Of a stretch of 64,000 nucleotides of DNA, positions 41,777-50,586 are shown piece by piece. The position numbers and the translations under genes were made by a program. The first letter of the stretch is position 1. Every line of letters starts with the position of its first letter. The notes below the pieces were generated by a model that was not told the DNA's origin, ran no database searches, and saw nothing but the letters and a program-made list of their open reading frames with translations. The stretch is from JAWPMT01 sp965267435 (GTDB taxonomy: Bacteria; Bacteroidota; Bacteroidia; Cytophagales; Cyclobacteriaceae), in assembly GCA_965267435.1 (NCBI GenBank), contig OZ253960.1, forward strand, positions 6,696,001 to 6,760,000, in the 5' to 3' direction.

Positions 41777-41805
41777 GCCTGCTGTTCACAGCAGGCTTTT
41801 TTTTT
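41777..41805 (+). terminator. Attenuator terminator upstream of trpE
   Basis: GCCTGCTG (41777-41784), loop TTCA, and CAGCAGGC (41789-41796) form a perfect 8-bp stem followed by nine T (41797-41805), 6 nt before the trpE ATG. With trpL upstream this is a rho-independent attenuator. Confidence 0.93.
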
Positions 41806-41811
41806 GAAACC

Positions 41812-43224
41812 ATGGAAAAAATCAAACTCTCAATTCGAAGCAAGAGACTGCTTGCGGATACGATCACTCCGGTTGCGATCTACCTGAAGATGCGTGATCG
41901 ATTTGCCAATTCGTTTCTGCTAGAGAGCTCGGATTATCATGGCGAGGAGGATAGCTTTTCGTACATCTGCTGTTCACCCATTGCTTCTTTTACGGTCCGC
42001 GACCGAAAAGTCCAGATGTCTTTTCCTGGCGGGAAGGAAGAAGTGGGACAGGTAGATCCACAAAATTCAGCTGTGAGTTTCTTGCGTGGTTTCATCGATC
42101 GGTTTGAGGTGCCTGAGCCCGAGGTGAAACATATACAAACGGGCCTTTTTGGCTATATGGCCTATGATGCCGTCAGGTATTTCGAGGATATCGAGATCCA
42201 GTCACCTCGAAGTATGGACGTCCCGGACATCTCTTATCATGTCTTCCAGTACATTATCGCCCTGGATCACTTCAAAAACGAGTGTTTCGTCATCGAGACC
42301 TACATTGACGAACCTGATGAGGAGCGGTTCAAAGAGATTGTCGACTTGCTGTATGTCAGCAGTGTACCCGCATTTCAGTTTCGAAAATCCGGGGAAGTCG
42401 CATCCAACTTTACAGATGATGAGTTTCTTGAAAAGGTAAAGGCAGGCATCCATCACTGCGACGTCGGTGATGTATTTCAGGTGGTCTTTTCCAGACGGTT
42501 CCAGGTGCCATTTCAGGGTGACGAGTTTCAGGTCTACCGATCGCTGCGATCTATCAACCCCTCGCCGTACCTATTCTATTTTGACTACGGCGGGTTCAAG
42601 ATTTTTGGTTCTTCTCCGGAGGCCCAGATTGTCGTTAACAATGGCGAGGCGACGATCTATCCCATTGCAGGGACTTTTCGCCGGACTGGCGACGATGCTG
42701 CCGATGCGGAGCTGGCCAACAAGCTCCTTGAGGATGAAAAGGAAAACTCGGAGCATATCATGCTGGTAGACCTTGCCCGCAATGATCTGAGTAAGAGTTC
42801 CGACCAGGTCACCGTGGAGACCTACAAAGAGATACAGTACTACTCGCACGTCATCCACCTGGTGTCAAAGGTCACTGGCCAGTTGCGGTCGGATGCTGAC
42901 CCACTGGACATTGTGGCTTCGACTTTTCCGGCAGGCACGCTGTCTGGCGCGCCAAAGCATCGGGCGATGCAGCTCATTGATGAGAACGAGCAATTGGGTA
43001 GAGGCTTTTATGGTGGCGCCATCGGCTTCATGGATTTTCAAGGCAACTTCAATCACGCCATCATGATCCGCACGTTTTTGAGCCAGAGCAATCAACTGCT
43101 TTTTCAGGCAGGTGCGGGTATTGTTTCCAAGTCCAATCCCGAGAGTGAGGTGCAGGAAGTGTACAATAAACTGGCTGCGCTGGACAAGGCCATGAACGAG
43201 GCAGAAAAGATCGACGAGAGATGA
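41812..43224 (+). CDS. trpE: Anthranilate synthase component I
   Basis: The 470-residue enzyme uses chorismate and ammonia to make anthranilate, the first step of the Trp branch. It has the N-terminal feedback segment with LLESSDYHG (the Trp-binding LLES motif, residues about 37-40), then the chorismate-binding domain with GSSPE, IAGTFRRTGDDAADAELANKLL, the ELANKLLEDEKENSEHIMLVDLARNDL stretch and TFPAGTLSGAPKHRAM at the active site. It is the first structural gene after the attenuator and overlaps trpG by 4 nt. No signal peptide; cytosolic. Confidence 0.97.
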   Translation: MEKIKLSIRSKRLLADTITPVAIYLKMRDRFANSFLLESSDYHGEEDSFSYICCSPIASFTVRDRKVQMSFPGGKEEVGQVDPQNSAVSFLRGFIDRFEVPEPEVKHIQTGLFGYMAYDAVRYFEDIEIQSPRSMDVPDISYHVFQYIIALDHFKNECFVIETYIDEPDEERFKEIVDLLYVSSVPAFQFRKSGEVASNFTDDEFLEKVKAGIHHCDVGDVFQVVFSRRFQVPFQGDEFQVYRSLRSINPSPYLFYFDYGGFKIFGSSPEAQIVVNNGEATIYPIAGTFRRTGDDAADAELANKLLEDEKENSEHIMLVDLARNDLSKSSDQVTVETYKEIQYYSHVIHLVSKVTGQLRSDADPLDIVASTFPAGTLSGAPKHRAMQLIDENEQLGRGFYGGAIGFMDFQGNFNHAIMIRTFLSQSNQLLFQAGAGIVSKSNPESEVQEVYNKLAALDKAMNEAEKIDER

Positions 43225-43802
43225 CGAAGAAAGTGCTCGTTCTGGACAACTACGACTCTTTCACCTACAACCTCGTGCACATATTGCGAGAGCTAGGGCA
43301 GGAGGAGACGATGGAAGTGCATCGCAATGATAAGATCTCCCTTGAAGACGTTGAGAGGTTCGACCACGTCCTACTGTCACCGGGGCCGGGGCTGCCAAAA
43401 GATGCGGGGATCATGCCCGAGCTCATCAAGCGGTATGCACCAACAAAAAATATACTCGGTGTCTGTCTTGGACATCAGGGCATAGCGGAGGTATTCGGTG
43501 CCACATTGTACAATTTGCCCATTGTCTATCATGGAGTGGTGACCACCGTGAAGGTTGATGATGACGTTGATCTCCTATTTGAGGGGATACCTGATTCTTT
43601 TGACGTCTGCCGCTACCATTCATGGGTGGTCACGCCGGAGACGTTGCCTGGTGAATTGCGCATTACCGCCTACGGAGAGGAGGGCCGGATCATGGGCATT
43701 GCACATAGAAAGTATAATCTTCGCGGTGTCCAGTTTCATCCGGAATCTGTTATGACACAGCACGGCAAGCAACTAATGACCAACTGGCTGAATATTACCT
43801 AG
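43221..43802 (+). CDS. trpG: Anthranilate synthase component II (glutamine amidotransferase)
   Basis: The 193-residue class I amidotransferase supplies ammonia to TrpE from glutamine. The triad is visible: Cys82 in ILGVCLGHQG, His173 and Glu175 in QFHPES. The N-terminal VLVLDNYDSFTYNL and SPGPGLPKDAG are family signatures. It overlaps trpE by 4 nt and is followed by trpD after 1 nt. A pabA-type role in folate synthesis is possible as in bacteria with one shared subunit. Confidence 0.96.
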   Translation: MTKKVLVLDNYDSFTYNLVHILRELGQEETMEVHRNDKISLEDVERFDHVLLSPGPGLPKDAGIMPELIKRYAPTKNILGVCLGHQGIAEVFGATLYNLPIVYHGVVTTVKVDDDVDLLFEGIPDSFDVCRYHSWVVTPETLPGELRITAYGEEGRIMGIAHRKYNLRGVQFHPESVMTQHGKQLMTNWLNIT

Positions 43803-43803
43803 C

Positions 43804-44796
43804 ATGAAAGCAATACTGAATAAACTTTTCAAGCATCAGTCCCTGGACAAACAGGAAGCGAAGGAGGTGCTATCAAACCTCGCCTCCGGGAAGTACAACC
43901 ATAGCCAGATGGCCGCATTTCTCACGGTGTACCTGATGCGAAGTATAACCGTGGATGAGCTGGAGGGCTTTAGAGATGCCATGCTTGAGTTGTGCATCCG
44001 CGTTCCGCTGGATGACTTTGATACCATTGATCTTTGCGGTACGGGAGGTGATGGCAAGGATACCTTCAATATCTCCACGCTTTCCTCTTTTGTGGCGGCG
44101 GGGGCCGGTCTGAATGTTACAAAGCACGGCAACTATGGTGTGTCTTCGCGATGTGGTTCGTCCAACCTATTGGAGCATTTTGGTTGTCAGTTTGGTAACA
44201 ATCTTGATACCATCAAGAAGAGCATCGACGAGGCGGGTATTTGCTTTCTGCATGCGCCGATGTTCCACCCAGCAATGAAAAATGTTGGCCCTGTGCGGAA
44301 GGAGCTGGGGGTGAAGACATTCTTCAATATGCTGGGCCCCATGGTGAACCCTGCCTTCCCACGCAATCAATTGGTGGGTGTCTTTAGTCTGGAACTTGCG
44401 CGCCTCTACGGCTATCTGTATCAAAAGGGGGCCGCCAATTTTGCCATCGTTCATGCCTTGGATGGGTTTGACGAAGTATCACTCACGGGCAATTTCAAGA
44501 TGGTCAGTCGACATGCGGAGCGCGTCCTGGGCCCCTCGGCGCTGAATCTATCAAAGGTCGCCCTGGCGGATCTCAGTGGTGGCGAAACGATTGAGGACTC
44601 AGCAAAGATCTTCACCGACGTGTTGGAGGGCAAAGGCACCAAGGCACAAAAGGAAGTCGTCATGGCCAATGCCGGACTGGCGCTTGCAGTTGCAAAATCC
44701 ATCGATATCACTGAGGGCGTTGCGGAGGCCAGGGAGTCCATCGAGTCGGGCCGGGCGCTGCAATCATTCAAAAAATTCATCGAAATAAATGGCTGA
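43804..44796 (+). CDS. trpD: Anthranilate phosphoribosyltransferase
   Basis: The 330-residue enzyme joins anthranilate to PRPP. Motifs: the N-terminal helical domain SHSQMAAFLTVYLMRSITVDEL-like, DLCGTGGDGKDTFNIST (PRPP loop), KHGNYGVSSRCGSSNLLEHFG (conserved KHGN...S-x-x-G), GPVRKELGVKTFFNMLGPMVNP and the C-terminal D-E-V-S. It is of usual length and is a cytosolic dimer. It ends inside or next to the start of trpC. Confidence 0.97.
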   Translation: MKAILNKLFKHQSLDKQEAKEVLSNLASGKYNHSQMAAFLTVYLMRSITVDELEGFRDAMLELCIRVPLDDFDTIDLCGTGGDGKDTFNISTLSSFVAAGAGLNVTKHGNYGVSSRCGSSNLLEHFGCQFGNNLDTIKKSIDEAGICFLHAPMFHPAMKNVGPVRKELGVKTFFNMLGPMVNPAFPRNQLVGVFSLELARLYGYLYQKGAANFAIVHALDGFDEVSLTGNFKMVSRHAERVLGPSALNLSKVALADLSGGETIEDSAKIFTDVLEGKGTKAQKEVVMANAGLALAVAKSIDITEGVAEARESIESGRALQSFKKFIEING

Positions 44797-44800
44797 AGTA

Positions 44801-45598
44801 ATGAACATATTGGACGAGATCGTCGCACATAAGCGCAAGGAGGTAGCTGAGAAGAAGGAGCTGTTTCCGGCGAAACTCTTGGAGCAGAGCTTGTTCTTTG
44901 GAGGTACGCCGGTGTCTCTCAAGAAGTATCTCCAGCGACCTGATAAGGTAGGTGTGATCGCAGAGATCAAGCGCAAGAGTCCCTCGAAGGGGGCGATCAA
45001 CCAGCATGTATCTGTGGAAAGAACATCCATCGGCTACATGCAAGCCGGGGCAAGTGGTCTGTCTATACTGACGGACACGAAGTACTTTGGAGGAAAGAAT
45101 GATGACCTGCAGACTGCCCGCAAATTCAACTTTTGTCCGATCCTTCGGAAGGACTTCATCCTGGAGGAGTACCAGATCGTGGAGGCGAAGTCGATAGGTG
45201 CTGATGTCATCCTTTTGATCGCTGCGAGCCTCAGGACTGATGAAATGAAACGACTGTCTGAGTTTGCCCATTCCCTAGGCATGGAGGTACTGCTCGAGGT
45301 ACACAATGAGGAGGAACTTCAGCGCGGTGTCGAGGCGCAGCCGGACATGATAGGGGTAAACAATCGCGACCTACAGACCTTTACTACCTCTGTGCAGACT
45401 TCTATCGATCTAGCAGAGAAGATTCCGGACGATTTCGTGAAGGTCTCTGAAAGCGGTATCAGCGACCCGCAAGTCGTAGCCGATCTGATGCGTCACGGTT
45501 ACGAGGGATTTCTGATTGGGGAGTACTTCATGCAACACGGGCAGCCGGCTAAGGCCTGTTCCCGCTTTATCAAAGCCGTCAAGGCGCTATCGAGCTGA
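44801..45598 (+). CDS. trpC: Indole-3-glycerol-phosphate synthase
   Basis: I place the start at ATG 44801 (MNILDEIVAHKRKEVAEKKEL), 4 nt after the trpD stop and at the conserved N-terminus; an ATG at 44789 overlaps trpD by 8 nt. The 265-residue TIM barrel closes CdRP to indole-glycerol phosphate. Catalytic signatures include the AEIKRKSPSKGAI loop with Lys, ILTDTKYFGG, LRKDFILEEYQIVEA, LLEVHNEEEL, IGVNNRDLQTF and KVSESGISDPQ. It is separate from TrpF, unlike in E. coli. The next gene starts 3 nt later. Confidence 0.96.
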   Translation: MNILDEIVAHKRKEVAEKKELFPAKLLEQSLFFGGTPVSLKKYLQRPDKVGVIAEIKRKSPSKGAINQHVSVERTSIGYMQAGASGLSILTDTKYFGGKNDDLQTARKFNFCPILRKDFILEEYQIVEAKSIGADVILLIAASLRTDEMKRLSEFAHSLGMEVLLEVHNEEELQRGVEAQPDMIGVNNRDLQTFTTSVQTSIDLAEKIPDDFVKVSESGISDPQVVADLMRHGYEGFLIGEYFMQHGQPAKACSRFIKAVKALSS

Positions 45599-45601
45599 GG
45601 G

Positions 45602-46222
45602 ATGATGTGGAAAGTCTGCGGCATGAGGGAAGGAGCCAACATTGAGGAGGTCTTGGGGATGAACCCTGACTTCCTTGGGTTGATCTTCTACGAGCGATCG
45701 AAGCGCTTTGTCAGTGATTTGCCCGCAGAGACCATCACGACTTTACGAGTCTCTGATACGAAGATTGTCGGAGTGTTCGTCAATGAAGGAGAGTCTGCCA
45801 TACTCGAGAAGGTGCAGCGATATAGCCTGGACTATGTACAGCTCCACGGCGACGAGTCCCCGGAGTTGGGGGCGAGCCTCAAAGGTGCTGGCGTGGGGCT
45901 TATCAAGGTATTCCGCATAGAAGCAGAGCTGCCTGTGCAGGAAATGGAGAAGTGGGAGCCGCTGGTAGACTATTTCTTGTTCGATACCCAAACCAGCCAG
46001 TACGGTGGAAGCGGAGTGCACTTCGATTGGGGCGTACTGCGAGACTACAATGGTACCAAGCCCTTCCTGCTGAGTGGAGGGATCCAGCTCGAAGACTTGC
46101 CGGACATCCAAAATCTCGAATTGCCAAAAATGGTGGGGATAGATGTAAACAGCCGCTTTGAAACGGCACCAGGACTGAAAGACATTGAAAAGGTCAAAGA
46201 ATTGAAGGAGGAGATATGTTAG
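45602..46222 (+). CDS. trpF: Phosphoribosylanthranilate isomerase
   Basis: The 206-residue TIM-barrel isomerase catalyses the Amadori rearrangement of PRA to CdRP. The N-terminal KVCGMRE carries the catalytic Cys, followed by FLGLIFYERSKRFV, IVGVFVNE, VQLHGDESPE and DVNSRFE with the catalytic Asp. Two adjacent ATGs (45602, 45605) are both possible starts. It overlaps trpB by 7 nt, which suggests translational coupling. In this organism a separate TrpF exists next to hisA, so no PriA-like merging is needed. Confidence 0.95.
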   Translation: MMWKVCGMREGANIEEVLGMNPDFLGLIFYERSKRFVSDLPAETITTLRVSDTKIVGVFVNEGESAILEKVQRYSLDYVQLHGDESPELGASLKGAGVGLIKVFRIEAELPVQEMEKWEPLVDYFLFDTQTSQYGGSGVHFDWGVLRDYNGTKPFLLSGGIQLEDLPDIQNLELPKMVGIDVNSRFETAPGLKDIEKVKELKEEIC

Positions 46223-47412
46223 CGACAAGTAAAAAACATGGCGTCGATGACCATGGCTACTACGGTGAATTTGGGGGTGCTTATGTGCCAGAAATGCTTC
46301 ATCCGAATGTGGCAGAACTGAGGGAGAATTACCTGCAGATCATGGCGAGCGACGAATTCAAATCGCAGTTTCACCAATTGCTGCGCGACTATGTCGGCCG
46401 TCCTACGCCGTTGTATTTCGCCTCAAGATTGTCGGAAAAGTATGGTGCAAAGATCTACTTGAAGCGGGAGGACCTTTGCCACACAGGAGCGCACAAGGTA
46501 AACAATACCATTGGTCAGATCCTCATGGCCAGGGCGCTGGGTAAGGAGCGTATCATCGCTGAAACAGGCGCCGGACAACATGGCGTGGCCACGGCTACGG
46601 TCTGCGCGCTGATGGGTATGGACTGTATCGTTTACATGGGCGAGCTAGATATGCAGCGTCAGCGACCCAATGTCGAGCGGATGAAGATATTGGGGGCAGA
46701 AGTCCGACCCGCGACGTCGGGTAGCAAAACGCTGAAGGATGCCACTAATGAGGCAATGCGTCACTGGATTAATGACCCTGTTGGCACGCATTACATCATC
46801 GGATCGGTTGTTGGGCCGCATCCGTACCCCGACATGGTGGCGAGATTTCAGTCTGTGATTTCTGAAGAAATCCGCCAGCAATTGCAGAAGGCCGAAGGTC
46901 GCGAGACGCCGGATAAAGTCATTGCCTGCGTAGGTGGAGGCTCTAATGCCGCCGGTGCTTACTATCACTTTCTTGATAGTGAGGACGTCGAGCTCATCGC
47001 TGTCGAGGCGGCGGGGCTGGGCACAGGGTCTGGCAAGTCAGCGGCCACCACGACGCTGGGGCGCCAGGGGGTATTGCACGGCAGCCGCACATTGTTGATG
47101 CAGACGGAAGATGGCCAGGTGGTCGAGCCCTATTCCATCTCGGCAGGGTTGGACTATCCAGGTATCGGTCCTTTGCATGCACACCTATTTCAATCAAGGC
47201 GGGGGACCTTTCACAGTGCTACGGATGAGGAGGCCATGATAGCGGGAGTGGAACTCAGCCGATTGGAGGGCATCATCCCGGCGATCGAGTCGGCACACGC
47301 ATTTGCTGTGCTTAACAAGCTCGACTTAGCAGCGAGTGATGTGGTCGTCATCAACCTCTCGGGCAGGGGAGATAAGGACCTCGAGACATACATCAAATGG
47401 GGGAAGTACTGA
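46216..47412 (+). CDS. trpB: Tryptophan synthase beta chain
   Basis: The 398-residue PLP enzyme condenses indole with serine. The PLP lysine is K94 in LKREDLCHTGAHKVNN; GGGSNAAG (phosphate loop) and ETGAGQHGVATATVCA are conserved. It is of the TrpB1 length and lacks the insert of TrpB2. The C-terminus ends near INLSGRGDKDLETYIK. It starts 7 nt inside trpF and is followed by trpA after 1 nt, in the usual trpBA order. Confidence 0.97.
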   Translation: MLATSKKHGVDDHGYYGEFGGAYVPEMLHPNVAELRENYLQIMASDEFKSQFHQLLRDYVGRPTPLYFASRLSEKYGAKIYLKREDLCHTGAHKVNNTIGQILMARALGKERIIAETGAGQHGVATATVCALMGMDCIVYMGELDMQRQRPNVERMKILGAEVRPATSGSKTLKDATNEAMRHWINDPVGTHYIIGSVVGPHPYPDMVARFQSVISEEIRQQLQKAEGRETPDKVIACVGGGSNAAGAYYHFLDSEDVELIAVEAAGLGTGSGKSAATTTLGRQGVLHGSRTLLMQTEDGQVVEPYSISAGLDYPGIGPLHAHLFQSRRGTFHSATDEEAMIAGVELSRLEGIIPAIESAHAFAVLNKLDLAASDVVVINLSGRGDKDLETYIKWGKY

Positions 47413-47413
47413 T

Positions 47414-48202
47414 ATGGAAACAAGTGTAACGAACCGAATCGATCAGGTTTTTGAGAACAATGGCAAGGACCTGCTCAATGTGTATTTCACTGCGGGCTAT
47501 CCCCAACTCGGGGATACCGTTCCCATCGCCTCCGCTCTCGCGGCGCATGGCGCCGACCTCATTGAGATCGGACTGCCATTCTCCGATCCGATCGCTGATG
47601 GTCCCACCATTCAGCAGAGCTCAGACGTAGCACTGGGCAATGGCATGACGCTTCGGGTGCTGTTTGACCAGTTGGCAGGCTTGCGTACTTCGGTACAGGT
47701 TCCTGTGCTGCTGATGGGCTACATCAATCCCATCCTTCAGTTTGGCTTTGAGTCTTTTTGCCAAAAGTGCCAGGAAGTGGGTATCGACGGTCTGATACTG
47801 CCCGACCTGCCGATGTATGAATACCTGACCCACTACAAGGACCTGCTGGACAAATATGGCCTGTACAACATATTCCTCATTACGCCACAGACCTCTGAGG
47901 AGCGCATTCGGGAAATTGACCAGCATTCACGTGGATTTATTTACATGGTATCGTCAGCGAGTATCACTGGAGCCAAATCCACGATCACTGATACGCAGAT
48001 CGCTTACTTCGAAAGAATCCAATCGATGGGTTTGCAGCGCAAGACATTGATAGGTTTTGGCATTTCCAGCAATAGCACTTTTCGGCAGGCTTGCGAATAT
48101 TCTGATGGTGCCATTATCGGCAGCGCATTCATCAAACAATTGGCGGAGGATAGTTCTGAAGCCGCTATCAAGAAATTTATTCAAAACATCAAAAACAGTT
48201 GA
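47414..48202 (+). CDS. trpA: Tryptophan synthase alpha chain
   Basis: The 262-residue TIM barrel splits indole-glycerol phosphate into indole and G3P and delivers indole to TrpB. The ATG at 47414 follows the trpB stop by 1 nt; a longer out-of-register extension upstream is not used. Motifs: VYFTAGYPQLGDT, IEIGLPFSDPIADGPTIQQ (catalytic Glu and Asp), VPVLLMGYINPI, GIDGLILPDLPMYE and MVSSASITGAKS. It ends 6 nt before the DAHP synthase gene. Confidence 0.97.
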   Translation: METSVTNRIDQVFENNGKDLLNVYFTAGYPQLGDTVPIASALAAHGADLIEIGLPFSDPIADGPTIQQSSDVALGNGMTLRVLFDQLAGLRTSVQVPVLLMGYINPILQFGFESFCQKCQEVGIDGLILPDLPMYEYLTHYKDLLDKYGLYNIFLITPQTSEERIREIDQHSRGFIYMVSSASITGAKSTITDTQIAYFERIQSMGLQRKTLIGFGISSNSTFRQACEYSDGAIIGSAFIKQLAEDSSEAAIKKFIQNIKNS

Positions 48203-48208
48203 TAAGTC

Positions 48209-49219
48209 ATGATTATCCAACTCGAACGGACCATCGATCCATCAACAAAACAGCAAGTCATTGATAGGATCAATTCCCTGAAGTACAAAACGACAGAGGT
48301 AAAGACACAGAAAGGTGACTACCTCGTGGGGATTGGCAAGGCTGCCATCGACGTGCGTGAAATAGGACACATGCCTGGCATACGGGACGTGCACATTGTT
48401 AGTGACAACTATAAACTGGTTTCACGCAAGTGGAAAGTCGACCGAACGGTAATTGACCTCGGGGATGATGTGAAAATTGGCGGAGGCCACTTCGGGATTA
48501 TGGCGGGTCCTTGCAGTATCGAGGGGGAAGAAAATATCCAGCAGACCATCGATCACCTGAAGGCCAATGGCGTTCAAATGATGCGCGGAGGCGTGTTCAA
48601 GCCAAGAAGTTCGCCCTATTCCTTCCGGGGTATGGGCATTGATGGGCTGAAGACGTGGTATAAAATTGCTCGGGCCAATGGGATAAAGATTGTCACTGAG
48701 GTGATGCAGGTGTCTCAAATAGAGGAGATGTACGACTATGTAGACATTTACCAGGTCGGGGCGCGAAATACCCAAAACTTCAACCTGCTGGATGAGTTAG
48801 GTAAAGTGGACAAGGCAGTGATGATCAAAAGAGGTATTTCCGGTACGATCGATGAATTGCTGTACAGTGCGGAGTACGTTTTTTCCGGAGGCAATGAAAG
48901 CCTGCTACTGTGTGAGCGAGGTATCAGAACCTACGAAAAGGCTTCGCGCAACACATTTGATATCAACGCGATTCCCATTCTCAGGGAGAAAACGCATTTG
49001 CCGGTTGTGGCGGATCCGTCTCACGGGATAGGGATTCGTGAGCATGTCGAACCAGTGGCACTGGCGGCAACGGTAGCGGGTGCCGATGGTGTCATTTTTG
49101 AAATTCACGATGTACCAGAAGAAGCGTTCTCGGATGGTCAGCAGACACTCAACTTCACTGAGTCCGAGAAGCTGATCAGGAAGATCAAACGAGTCGTCGA
49201 GTTGAGAGACGAGCTCTAG
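48209..49219 (+). CDS. aroF: DAHP synthase, type I-beta (AroG/AroF-like), with N-terminal regulatory-type extension
   Basis: The 336-residue enzyme makes DAHP from PEP and erythrose-4-phosphate, the first step of aromatic biosynthesis. The N-terminal 70 residues (MIIQLERTIDPSTKQQVIDRI...HMPGIRDVHIVSD) form the ferredoxin-like extension of type I-beta enzymes. The TIM barrel has FGIMAGPCSIEG, MRGGVFKPRSSPYSFRGMG, YQVGARNTQNF, KRGISGTIDE and PVVADPSHGIG. Its presence in the trp operon couples precursor supply to Trp demand. It follows trpA by 6 nt. Confidence 0.95.
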   Translation: MIIQLERTIDPSTKQQVIDRINSLKYKTTEVKTQKGDYLVGIGKAAIDVREIGHMPGIRDVHIVSDNYKLVSRKWKVDRTVIDLGDDVKIGGGHFGIMAGPCSIEGEENIQQTIDHLKANGVQMMRGGVFKPRSSPYSFRGMGIDGLKTWYKIARANGIKIVTEVMQVSQIEEMYDYVDIYQVGARNTQNFNLLDELGKVDKAVMIKRGISGTIDELLYSAEYVFSGGNESLLLCERGIRTYEKASRNTFDINAIPILREKTHLPVVADPSHGIGIREHVEPVALAATVAGADGVIFEIHDVPEEAFSDGQQTLNFTESEKLIRKIKRVVELRDEL

Positions 49220-49252
49220 GAAGGGAGTGCGAGAATTAAGGAGAGAGTTGAG

Positions 49253-49993
49253 ATGAAGCAGATATACGACAGCTATTCAGACGAGGACTTCAAGGTTTGG
49301 AAGATCCTGTTTGAAAGACAAATGCAAAACCTGCCGGAGGCCGCAAGCACGGCCTTCCTCGACGGTTTGCGCAGGATTGAATTTCATGCGGATGCAATTC
49401 CCAATTTTGACGATACCAATAGGCTTCTGGAGGAAATGACCGGCTGGCGGCTTGTTGTGGTTCCCGGAATTGTACCGGACTACACGTTTTTCGAGCTGAT
49501 GTCCAACCGATGCTTTCCGGCAACTACCTGGCTGCGAAAAATGAAGGAACTCGACTACCTGGAGGAGCCCGATATGTTCCATGATGTGTTTGCACATGTG
49601 CCGCTGCTCACCAACCAGGCGTTTGTTGATTTTCTCGAGCAGCTAAGCGTCATTGGATTGGAATACCATGACAATCCGTATGCGATCGACATTCTCTCAC
49701 GGATCTATTGGTTCACCGTCGAGTTTGGCCTTATCAATGAACAGCAGGGAACGAGGATCTATGGTGCGGGCATCTTGTCTTCTGCAGGAGAAACGAAATT
49801 CTGCCTATCAGACGAGCCACCACACCATCCATTCGATGTGCAGGCTATTGCCGATACGGGCTACACAAAGAGTGTCTTCCAGGATCGATATTTTGTCATT
49901 GAGTCTTATGAACAACTGTATGAAGCCATACCGGAGGTACGAAGTATACTGGCAGATATGGTGGCAGCCAAGGGACAGGTTATTGTCTCCTGA
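49253..49993 (+). CDS. phhA: Phenylalanine 4-monooxygenase (aromatic amino acid hydroxylase)
   Basis: The 246-residue protein has the bacterial phenylalanine hydroxylase catalytic domain with no N-terminal regulatory domain. The iron ligands are His110 and His115 in PDMFHDVFAHVPLLTN and Glu157 in IYWFTVEFGL. It would convert Phe to Tyr with tetrahydropterin and O2. It is the only apparently catabolic enzyme in the cluster, 33 nt after DAHP synthase and 8 nt before hisH. In this position it may supply Tyr or balance Phe. Trp hydroxylase activity is a less likely alternative. Confidence 0.92.
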   Translation: MKQIYDSYSDEDFKVWKILFERQMQNLPEAASTAFLDGLRRIEFHADAIPNFDDTNRLLEEMTGWRLVVVPGIVPDYTFFELMSNRCFPATTWLRKMKELDYLEEPDMFHDVFAHVPLLTNQAFVDFLEQLSVIGLEYHDNPYAIDILSRIYWFTVEFGLINEQQGTRIYGAGILSSAGETKFCLSDEPPHHPFDVQAIADTGYTKSVFQDRYFVIESYEQLYEAIPEVRSILADMVAAKGQVIVS

Positions 49994-50001
49994 TAGCATC
50001 T

Positions 50002-50586
50002 ATGAAACTAGCGATTGTTAAATACAATGCCGGCAATGTGCAGTCCCTATCGTTTGCCCTCAATCGACTGGGTATCTCGCCGGTGGTCACCGATGATCCT
50101 GAGGAACTCCGAGCAGCTGATAAAGTGATCTTTCCGGGGCAGGGGGAGGCCAGTTCTGCCATGCGGTACCTTCGTGAGCGGGGCTTAGACAAGGTGTTGT
50201 GCGACTTGCATCAACCCTTTCTGGGGATATGTCTCGGCATGCAGCTGATGTGCCAGCATCTGGAGGAGAACGATACTACTGGCCTTGGCATTCTGGAGGA
50301 AAATGTCCTGCGCTTCCGAGGAGAACTGAAGGTACCCCACATGGGTTGGAATGATATTTTCGACAATGAAGGTCCGCTGATGCGAGATGTGAGTGATGGC
50401 AGTTATCTCTATTTCGTCCATAGCTATTATGTGGAGGTAGGCCCCCACACCATTTCCAAGTGCAATTATGGTGTGGACTTTTCTACGGCGCTGCACAAGG
50501 ACAACTACTATGCTGTGCAGCCTCACCCTGAGAAAAGTGCCGAGGCGGGCATGCAAATTCTGGACAACTTCCTAAAGATTGTGTGA
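50002..50586 (+). CDS. hisH: Imidazole glycerol phosphate synthase, glutaminase subunit
   Basis: The 194-residue class I amidotransferase provides ammonia to HisF. The nucleophile is Cys77 in FLGICLGMQLM, with the His/Glu pair in VQPHPEKS near the end. Other conserved parts are KYNAGNVQSLSFAL at the N-terminus, FPGQGEASSAM and HSYYV. It begins 8 nt after phhA and overlaps hisA by 4 nt. Only the late his genes (H, A, F, IE) are present in this cluster. Confidence 0.96.
   Translation: MKLAIVKYNAGNVQSLSFALNRLGISPVVTDDPEELRAADKVIFPGQGEASSAMRYLRERGLDKVLCDLHQPFLGICLGMQLMCQHLEENDTTGLGILEENVLRFRGELKVPHMGWNDIFDNEGPLMRDVSDGSYLYFVHSYYVEVGPHTISKCNYGVDFSTALHKDNYYAVQPHPEKSAEAGMQILDNFLKIV

Noticed and set aside
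44789..44800. Upstream ATG of trpC overlapping trpD
   Set aside because: The conserved TrpC N-terminus begins at the ATG at 44801; the earlier ATG is possible but less likely.
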